Below, in pieces: positions 56,078 to 64,000 of a stretch of DNA of 64,000 nt. Numbering within the stretch: the first letter of the stretch is position 1; every line of letters starts with the position of its first letter. Under the pieces are notes generated by a model. That model was not told the origin of the DNA and made no database searches. It saw only the letters and a list, made by a program, of their open reading frames with translations. Origin of the DNA: Excoecaria cochinchinensis (lineage: Eukaryota > Streptophyta > Magnoliopsida > Malpighiales > Euphorbiaceae); contig CANTUQ010000158.1 in NCBI GenBank assembly GCA_947683425.1, positions 868,001 to 932,000 on the forward strand. Direction: 5' to 3'. A program made the position numbers and the translations under genes.

Positions 56078-56831
56078 TTATTTTTTTTGACATGTATGAA
56101 TGACATTTGATGTACAAGCATGCTGTGCAGGATCCACAACCACATGCAAGCAGGTAGATCCCTCCAACCTTTTTTCTCCCACACACGTGGTAGTGCGGTC
56201 TCTTTCTTAGGTGGGCTTTATCCAAGGGTTAACAAGGAACCCATTGGACACGTATAGTGCACGATAAAAAAACTAGCAGCATAACATCTCTTGCCTAATG
56301 TACATATGTATTGGTGTTTGGCCATTATGTATTTAAATAATTCAACTAAATGAAAATAGCCCCACCGGGGCATGAAACCCTTTGATGAAGACCATTTAAT
56401 TTGATTGATTTTGTTCAATATATGACAGCCTAAATAGCAAGTACGGTATTATGGTACATTTCACCTAGTGGAAGTATCTATTGCCTTTATATGAGCTTTG
56501 GCCAAAGGTTGTGTTACTTTAGGTCTATCCAAGCATGGTCCCTGCCAATGGGTCTAGCTCATTATGAGCATAGCGATCGATCGGGTCTCCATTTGATATA
56601 CCTTTTGATGGTATGAGGCTTGGGTTGGTGATTATCCCGAGCACTTTCCTACAATGAGTGAAAGTAGGGTTGTGTTTTAGGAACGCACTAGGGTATATAG
56701 GGGAGCAACTAACATAATTCTAAGGCTCTAATGTATGTAATCTAATTTCGATAAGAAATGAAATTTTTGATTCTTAAAACCTCGACTATAATTTTAATTT
56801 AAGTCACTTTCAAAGCAAAGTTTCAATCACT
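55764..56831 (-). mobile_element. element D 5' leader
   Basis: Homologous to the element A leader throughout: AATCTATGATGGCTG (55812), GATGATGCATTATTGAAG and GCAATGCATG, then CTCCCACACACGTGG (56176). Carries the acceptor-like site at 55825/55824. Gag is missing: the leader ends abruptly against element C sequence. Contains a (TA)n tract at 56044-56073. Confidence 0.75.
56044..56073. repeat. microsatellite (AT)n
   Basis: About 15 AT units inside the D leader; absent from the A leader. Confidence 0.95.
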
Positions 56832-56850
56832 GTCCCCAGTGGAGTCGCCA
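56832..56850 (-). other. primer binding site of D (tRNA-Arg)
   Basis: Minus strand TGGCGACTCCACTGGGGAC, identical to that of A, one base after the LTR. Confidence 0.8.
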
Positions 56851-58311
56851 CTGTGACACGCGCTGGAACCTAGCAAAGGCCCTCGCTGAGCCCGCTTTTA
56901 GGACTCGAGGAATTGGTTCATGTTTTTTTGATCTTGGACATCATGAGTCATCTTGGATGCCTCCTTCCTAATAGAACATTGGAAAGGATCATCTAGACTC
57001 ACGACGCCTTTAGCCGCCTTTGAGGTATTTTGGAGTCGCCACCCAATTTATAAGAAATTGGGAAAGGTCTCTAGCCTCTATTTGTCTAAACCAGAGAAGG
57101 TGTTCGGAACTTCACTCTTGTTAATGACATAAGTCTATAAATGAGTTTTTAAGAAATCAAAATTCCATCTCTCATCTCACGCGATTGTGCATTGAATTTA
57201 AAGCGCAACTCAACCACATTGGAAAGCGATAAATAAAGCAATAAGTAAATAAATAAATAAATAATAAAGAAATAAATAAATAAATAAACTACAAATAAGA
57301 AATTGAATGGGACAGAACAATCCCCCAAAATAATAAATAATAAATAATAAAATTTGCCCTAAATATTAATTACAAGGGCAAAAAGATGAATAAATAAATA
57401 CATACAAAATAATTAAAAATGCACAAGAGTAATTAAAATGCATCATACATAAATCGGGTCATTTATTACATTTTAGGAACATTGGTTCCTTTTTATTAGC
57501 TTAAACAATAGAGAACTATTTTTAGGCACTGATTGAAAAAATCGGGATGAGTGATCCCATTTTATGAAAATTAGTTCTCCATTTGAAAATGATATTTTAT
57601 TGGTTAAAATAGGACATTGGTCCATTTTATTAAGAAAAATTCCAAGTTATCAATTATTGTAAAAAAACATGATTTTCTATAATACGAACGGGTATAAAAT
57701 ACATTTTTACATAGCACATAAAAAATAATATAACAAAGAAAATGAGGTAATTAGAAATGCAAACCCAAATTCCGAAGGTGTTTAATTTCCCGATCCTCTG
57801 TTCGGTGGGAAAACACTCATGTGCGTGGATTTATTAAATTGACAAAGTAAAAAGTGAAAAGTAGTTAGTAACAAAATAAATGAGTTAATTAAAAAAATAA
57901 ATAATTAAAAACACTTTAAATATGAATATGAATGAATAATAAAATAAAATTAGTATACAAGTAGAATATAAAATGGATTAAATGACATGTATTAATAAGA
58001 ATAAAAATGAAGAACAAAGAAAATAAAGGGAAGACACATGCAGGACAAGATCCAATGCACCCAGATAATAATAATAATAATAGTCGTAAATATACTAATA
58101 ATATAATAATAATTGTATAATAATAGTGAAAGTTAAAAATAAAAATTAAGTAACAAATAACAAAATAAATGGCCATAATTAATTAAATTATCATGCAAAA
58201 CCCAAGGCTACTCTCTTGAATACAATTATCGAAGTGAGATAAAGTGGAAATGGGAAATGGAAAAGTGGAAATGGGAAATGGGAAATGCAAAAGGAAATGG
58301 GAAAAGGAGGT

Positions 58312-58384
58312 TCACGACTCGTGCAAGTGATGCACGAGTCATGCACCACCTTCATGACTCGTGCATGAATGCACGAGTCATGAA
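58312..58384 (-). repeat. beta-class palindromes (LTR D)
   Basis: Two units: CACGACTCGTGCA..TGCACGAGTCATG (58313-58344), and a perfect hairpin with 15-bp arms TTCATGACTCGTGCA / TGCACGAGTCATGAA around a TGAA loop (58351-58384). The core is shared with chromovirus LTRs I and K. Confidence 0.9.
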
Positions 58385-58439
58385 GGCCCTAGTGGGATTT
58401 GAATTGTGCAAAGATTAAGAATCCGAAAGGAGAAAAATG

Positions 58440-58765
58440 GATCGCGACACGTGAAGCAAAACACGACTCGGACAAAGCATACACGATCTAGACGAAACAA
58501 ACACGACCTGATCAGACAGAGAGAAAGCAAGGACATATCTCGGATAAGAAATCAAGACTCAGATAAAAAGCACGATCCCATTTAAAAAAGAACAAAAGAA
58601 CGGATGAACAAAAACAAAAATACAACACGATTAGAAAAGTCACGAAACGGACAAAACGAAGAAACAGAAAGCATGATTTGATCAGGAGATCACGATTTGA
58701 ATAAAATGAAGACACGACTCAATCAATAGGTCACGACTCATACAGAGCAAAGAGACGATCAGACA
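58440..58765 (-). repeat. degenerate short tandem repeats in LTR D
   Basis: About 12-15 loosely spaced words of the form CACGA(C/T)(C/T)(C/T)GG/ATCAGAC recur every 18-30 bases (ACACGACTCGGAC, CACGATCTAGACG, CACGACCTGATCAGAC, and others). It looks like a decayed array of half-palindromes related to the beta core. Confidence 0.55.
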
Positions 58766-59319
58766 GACATGAAAATAGGGGCGAACAGAGTAACGCTAAC
58801 ATACTAAAAAAATATAATAATATATTATCAAAACATGCATAATAAAGCCACAAACATGTTCATTTAATCATAATAAATACTCAGAGTTCATATCTGATAA
58901 CAAAACAACTAAAACATATGATATATAAATTACTAAGATCAAACAAGACATGAGCACAGTATGTACAGTGAAGAGCACTGAGTAAAGTAAAACAAAGAAG
59001 AGAAAGGAAAAAAGAAAGAAAGAAAAGAGAGAAAGAGATAGGGATCCCAGTATTTACCATCAAAATGATATTTGATTTGTGGATGATGAAGTTCTGATTT
59101 TCCTCTTTGCTTTTCTTGAAAATGGTAAAACAGTGAGTGATAAAAACTTCAAGATGAAGGTCACGTTAAAAAAATACGATTGAATCTCAAACGTCAGGAA
59201 TTAATTTGCTGGATTCAAGAAGCAATATCAGAATGTTTTGAGAATACAAATCCCTTTCTTGCTCTCAAAACTTTCTTTTCTCTCTATGTTTGTTTTTTTC
59301 TGCGTTTCCCAAAAATCCT

Positions 59320-59331
59320 CCCCCCCCCCCC
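59320..59331. repeat. poly-C run of 12 bases
   Basis: Inside LTR D, near the expected start of transcription on the minus strand. Confidence 0.9.
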
Positions 59332-59715
59332 ACTCCTCTCAGTCTCTTCACTTTTTTTTTATCCCAAAGTAGATCAGGTGGTTTCTCACCCAATCAACCA
59401 TAAACTCATGCTTTTCAAAACCAAATCCCCTGAAAACCGAGTAAAAAGACGTTAGGGGGCAGTGGCACGCATGAGGCTGCCTCTCACCCGAGAGATGGGC
59501 CTCACGCAGTGAGGCTCCATATCACATGGATGAGATGGGCCTCACCCCCACAGGCCCCCAGGAAATGGCCCACTAAAACTCTTTTTTTTAATTAAAAATG
59601 AAAAACATATTTTTCGAGGAAACCATCACTTCGATCTGTCTTTTGCTCGTGAACAGGCATCATGTTCATCACTAGGTAACTTCGGTCTGAGCTGCCTCAG
59701 GACCCGGTGTCTACA

Positions 59716-59968
59716 GAACCCCCTCCTAGGGTAACCGGTAGTTATTCTCTAATTAGCCCGGTTTCCAATCAGCCCTCTCGGGTTTTCTTGATTGGACATT
59801 TTCTTTCGAGCCTCTAATTTTTGCTCAGGGTACCCTTTTTCGGTTTCCACCCTAACGAGGCACCCATTTTTAGCAAGGCTGCGATTTTTTTATCTTCGAC
59901 CCGCAGGGCTTTTATTCTTTACTTTTGATTTTTTAGTCTTTAGCCATGGAACCTTTTGAGCCTATTGA
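59716..59968 (-). mobile_element. Tat element 3' end (pol tail, untranslated region, polypurine tract)
   Basis: The minus strand reads CCTAGGAGGGGGTTC directly before the LTR, a polypurine tract. The remainder matches 41430-41640 of element A (TCAGCCCTCTCG, TTTTTCGGTTT, and TTTAGCCATGGAACCTTTT at 59939-59957). The last codons of pol are at 59945-59968, where E2 interrupts them. Confidence 0.8.
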
Positions 59969-60928
59969 TGTAATGGCCTGAATACCGAGTTAGTAGTAAT
60001 TAGTGGATTTTGTAAAGTTTATAGTATGAATTGCGTGTGAAAATATCAATAATTGTGCCCTAAAAGACAAAAGAGAAGAAAGCATAAACGTGCTCAGGTC
60101 AGGGAAGCCCTTGATGGGTGACTTCCCAAGAACCCGAAAGTGAAAAATATTTTATTGGACCATTGGAAAATAAAAGTTATAAGGAGTCTGGTGATATATA
60201 TTTCAATGAAAATAAGATTAAATAGGTCCCAAAAAGTCAAAAAGAAGAAAGTCTCTGGTTCGATTCAATAGTAACCAAATGTTTGACTGAACTTTGATCG
60301 AATTTTTTAAAATAGTAAATGACCTCTAAATATTGTTTTGAAGGTATATATAGACTCCACATAATATTTATGAACTTTTGGTAGTAAAAAATAAAGCTTT
60401 CGGTGACATTGAAAAAATTGGTGAGCTGGACCGAATAAGGACCCTGATTGAGATGAAATCCAGGTTAAATGAATTATAAAGAATAAAAATAAGCTCAATG
60501 ATGAAAAGTGAACCGAACCGATTCAACCAGTGAATCGGACCATTAGGATCAGTTGACTTTGGTTTGACTAGGTTAACCAAGGTTTGACCAGACTCTAAAT
60601 GGAGTTATGGACCTCAGAAAAATTATTTAAAAATGCGAGTTTACTTGAAATATTATGGAGAATCAAATGGTTTGCAAAAATAAATTTTACGATGAGATAG
60701 AAAATTGAGTTATAGGATGGGTAAGAAATTATCGGTTTAAGAAATGGTCTTGGATTGGGCTAAACTTTTATGTGGAGGCTAAATTATATATTTTAAGAAT
60801 TATGAAACTGAAATTGACATAATTTGGGCTTAAGAAGTAAGAGAAATTACTAGGATTTGCTTAATGGGCCTAATTATATAAATGGGCTTAAAACTTGGTT
60901 GGACCAAGCCCGACCCATCAAAACCACC

Positions 60929-60937
60929 TATATATAA
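60929..60937 (+). promoter_or_regulatory. TATA box of LTR E2
   Basis: CCTATATATAACCC, followed at about 30 bases by AAAAAACCCTAGAACTC and a CU-rich leader, a strong plant promoter layout. Confidence 0.65.
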
Positions 60938-61172
60938 CCCTGAATATCAAAAAAAACCCTAGAACTCTCTCCACCTCTCTTCCTCCTCCTCTTGGCTGAA
61001 TTGTAAGTTTATCTATCTTCTATGGTTTCTTCATCTTCTCTTCCATAGATTCCACTAAACCAAACCTTCCTAAGTAAATTCCAGCCTCTATTTTCATTAA
61101 TAATAGCCTTCAAAGCTCATTTGAAGTGAAAGAAGTTGGAGAAAATTAGTGATAAAGGTTATGTGCTAAAAA

Positions 61173-61184
61173 TGAGGTAAGTGA
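61173..61184 (+). promoter_or_regulatory. putative 5' splice donor in LTR E2
   Basis: ATGAG|GTAAGTGA, cut after 61176, about 240 bases from the TATA box. Confidence 0.5.
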
Positions 61185-64000
61185 TTTAGGGCTCTATAAT
61201 TTTATTTAATGGTTCTTAAGGGTACTTTTAGATGTGTAGAGTATGTTTATGAAGTTATTTTGGAAAAAGAAAGCAAATTTATGGTGATTTCTTTGATGAT
61301 TGTATTCGGCCGCCTAAAGAAGATGAAGGAGATGGTGGTGTTTCATGGAGCTAAGGCATTGAAAGTATGCTTAAGATGTGGAGAACAAGAAAATAAGGTT
61401 AGGGGATACAATATCCTTCTTTTTTCATGTTAAAAGTATGATTTTTAGCTATGTTTACACATAAAGTATGTGATATATGCATGTTTAATTGAATCAAACA
61501 ATATAGTAATGTTTAGAAATGTTAAAAATGAGATTTTGAATGATTAAAGGGAAAATAAATAATACATATACCATGGACAACATGTAGGCCGAATGGTATA
61601 TATAGGTAAAAATGAGAATTTTATGTGTTTTAACATGATTTAATGATATAACTAGATAACTTAACATGTAATATAACTGATGGAATGAATTAGAGAAACA
61701 AAAATTCACATGATGGATGATGTGTGCTTTGGCCGAATTGAATAAGTGAGTAAAAATGTGATTTTGAGATGTTTTAATGCAAACTAATGATATAAATAAG
61801 TTAATTGACATATAATTTACCTAAATGAATGATAAAGGTGATTAAAAGAATTTATGATGAATGATGAACATGTTGGCCGAATGGATTAATGTACGTAAAG
61901 ATATGATTTTGATATGATTTGATGTGAAATAATGGTATGGCTATGATATTTGACATGTAAATCACCAAAATAAATGTTAAAAGTATTGAAAAGAATTAAT
62001 GATGAAAAATTGACATCATGGCCGAATAGTATCTATATGTGTATCCATGTGTACCATGTAGATTTCAAGAGTTTTATGGCATGAGATGACACATGGATGA
62101 AAATTAAATGTATAATGATCAAAATGTATGGAAAAGAATGGAAAAAAATGATGAAATTCCATAAAAAGTATGACTGGTAACTTAAAAATGTGGAAAGTGG
62201 AATTTTGATTATCTAGTAATCTGGTAGTCAAGTCTAGTTTAAGATATGATGGCTAGCCATAAGGACATAACACAACGGTGTGAGCATGGCGTCTCACTTA
62301 TTATAGGCTAATGACGGTCCTATTCTGTATATTATTCTGTCTTAATACAGTATTGATCTGTATTTTTATTGTTTGTATCAAAGGGGTGGTCCCACAGGGT
62401 CCTTCTATTACGTATTAAACCTATAAGGGTGGTCCCAAAGGATCCCTCTATTTTGTATTGAACCTATCAGATGTCTGCTAGTTTTGTACAGGGGGCATTT
62501 TGGTAAAAATGAGCTTAAAATGTTTAAGTTGTGATTAAAATGATATTTGCATGAAAATTGGACTTAATTAGAATAAATAAAATATTTTGAGGACATAATG
62601 GTAATTTTTACCATAAATAGGTTAATAATGATTAATAAGGGCAAAAATATAATTAATTGGTTAAATATGAAAATTGGTCACTTTTTAGGAACTAAAATGT
62701 AATTTGGCATGAAATTGGTAGTATGAGGGCATAACGGTAATTTGCAAGTTAAATAGTGGTTAAAATGGTAAAATGAATGAACTAGTGGCATTTTTATAAT
62801 TATTGTAAAGTTTAAGGATTAAATTGTAATTTTGCCATGTTTAGGGACTAAATGGTAAATATGAGGAAGTTAGGGGTAAAATGGTAAATTTACACTTAGT
62901 AGGTAAAAAGGGGTTTCAGTTAGGTAAAAAGGATAATTATAAGGGTAATTTTGTAATTTAGATAAAATATAGGGATAAAATGGTAAATTGGTTTAAAAGT
63001 GGTAAAGTAGGGACTAAAAAGTAATTTGGTAAATTATAAAAGGGTAAAGATGGAAATTAGGTATAAAGAAGGGTAAGTTGGTAATTAAGAGTAAATAAAA
63101 GGGTAATTCGGTAAATAAGTGAAAAAAAGGGACGTATATGGAATTATTGGAAAAGATAAGGACATAATTGCATTATTGGAAAAGTTAAGGACCTAAGAGT
63201 AAATATAGCATAGTTAAAGGACCCACATGTAAATATTATATAATGTGAGGACCTAATTAGAATTATGCCATAGTTAAGGGACTTAATTGCAAATATGTAA
63301 TATTACGTGTACTATGTGTATATATGTTCTTAAATGAGTGATTTAATTGGCAATAAGAATATTATTGCATGTTAGATAATGAAATAAGGATAATAATAAG
63401 TTAACTAATGAAATTATTGTAAATAAATGAAGAGTAAAGGGTAAAACTGTAAATTTATGGAAGTCTAGGAACTTAAATATAAATTTGACAATAACGAGGT
63501 ATATGAGAGATTTTAAAGATAACTGATAGGCAAATTAGAATGTTAATTGTATAATTAATTGACAATAAAGAAAAAAAATAATGATATTTATGTTAATATT
63601 AATAGAAATATTACTGTTAAAACTAATATCATGGAAATGGCAATAGTATTAAATGAAAGAAAAATAGATGAGTAATATTAACATTAATAAAAGAATAAGA
63701 ATTCCTTTGGACTAGTAATGGATTATTATTACATAATAGAAATAACGGAGATGTGAATTTAAATCCGTCCAATTTAATTGTAGATAAGAATAGAAATAAA
63801 TAAAGGACATTGTTATAGAACAAACATAAGTATTATAGATTGGATTAATTATCTAAATTATAAAATATGATAATTAATAATATTTATAATATTGTCCGTG
63901 AGAAATTTAGTAATGGGGTCACCTAAGAACGTTAGTAACGGAACTAAAGACATGAAAAAGAGTAGAACTATCTGTAAGTCTTGAAAGTTAATAGTGAAAT

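Larger units (their letters stand above)
56852..59715 (-). mobile_element. LTR D (Tat-type)
   Basis: 2864 bp, TGTGACACGCG ... GGTGTCTACA on the plus strand. Shares GGAGTCGCCACCCAATTTAT-type phrases with A and B. Donor-like GATGGTAAATA (minus, near 59056), beta palindromes (58312-58384) and degenerate short repeats (58440-58765). It has a primer site and leader on its low side and a polypurine tract and pol tail on its high side. No gene. Confidence 0.85.
59969..64000 (+). mobile_element. LTR E2 (E family, 5' part; continues past the window)
   Basis: Starts TGTAATGGCCTGAATACC after ATTGA (possible target duplication, unverifiable). TATA box at 60929-60937, donor at 61176/61177, repeated GGCCGAAT words (61560-62025), a GGCTAGCC block (62252), two GGTGGTCCCA(C/A)AGG units (62386-62440), then a long C-poor body of GGTAAATTT / GGGACTAAA phrases. 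The open frame at 61209-61433 lies in the putative intron and matches no family I know, so I reject it. No gene. Confidence 0.75.

Noticed and set aside
61209..61433. Open frame of 74 codons beginning shortly after a donor-like site
   Set aside because: It lies in the putative LTR intron of E2, shows no known domain and no conservation that can be seen here.
1..64000. Host genes, tRNA or rRNA genes
   Set aside because: None was recognised; the tRNA-like words found are primer binding sites of retrotransposons.

Overview
This window is repeat-rich plant DNA, probably from a flowering plant; the species cannot be read from it. No host gene was found on either strand. Nearly every base belongs to a nested stack of Ty3/gypsy LTR retrotransposons. 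The plant origin rests on initiator-tRNA-Met primer sites next to TGTAACACCCC-type LTRs with chromodomain-ended pol (chromovirus, Tekay-like), and on tRNA-Arg primer sites with a second, archaeal-type RNase H next to TGTAGACACC-type LTRs (Tat/Ogre-like). Element letters are labels used only here.

Layout. 1-2062: 3' part of LTR F. 2063-5945: fragments of an E-family LTR on the minus strand, interrupted by LTR G (about 2701-4544). 5946-9556: E-family LTR on the plus strand, so the two E pieces face each other. 9582-9921 and 17681-18981: LTR N, split by the dead chromovirus M (9922-17675; perfect duplication GAGGT). 18982-22283: 3' LTR and pol tail of H (minus). 22284-27961: I, a gag-only element inserted in H and truncated on the right. 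27962-35104: J (minus), with a gag-to-integrase deletion; its 5' LTR holds two solo LTRs, K (29215-31727; GTGTT both sides) and L (32714-34955; TGCTC/TGCTT). 35105-37495: LTR of Tat element B. 37496-51283: A, a full-length Tat element on the minus strand (ACCGC/ACCTC). 51284-55763: Tat-like 3' internal sequence split by LTR C. 55764-59968: D, a Tat LTR with leader and primer site on one side and pol tail and polypurine tract on the other. 59969-64000: E2, an E-family LTR that runs off the window.

All the protein genes here are broken gag and pol copies. Element A is the best preserved: gag, protease with a G-patch, RT, RNase H, archaeal-type RNase H and integrase are all recognisable, with several stops and frameshifts and a Glu-to-Lys change at the integrase active site.

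The most interesting signal lies in the LTRs. Nearly every LTR with a preserved middle part carries an array of GC-rich imperfect palindromes in otherwise AT-rich DNA. The palindromes fall into a few sequence classes, and one class is shared by different LTR lineages. The clearest (alpha, GTCACGGT...ACCGTGAC) recurs every 72-73 bases in LTRs F, H and C and keeps a related spacer. In the chromovirus-type LTRs the arrays lie between an AG|GTAAGT splice-donor-like site in the LTR and a splice-acceptor-like site just before the gag ATG. This suggests a spliced leader that removes hairpins and primer site from gag mRNA but leaves them in genomic RNA. Two further hairpins (boxes A and B) are conserved across the same LTRs with compensatory changes.
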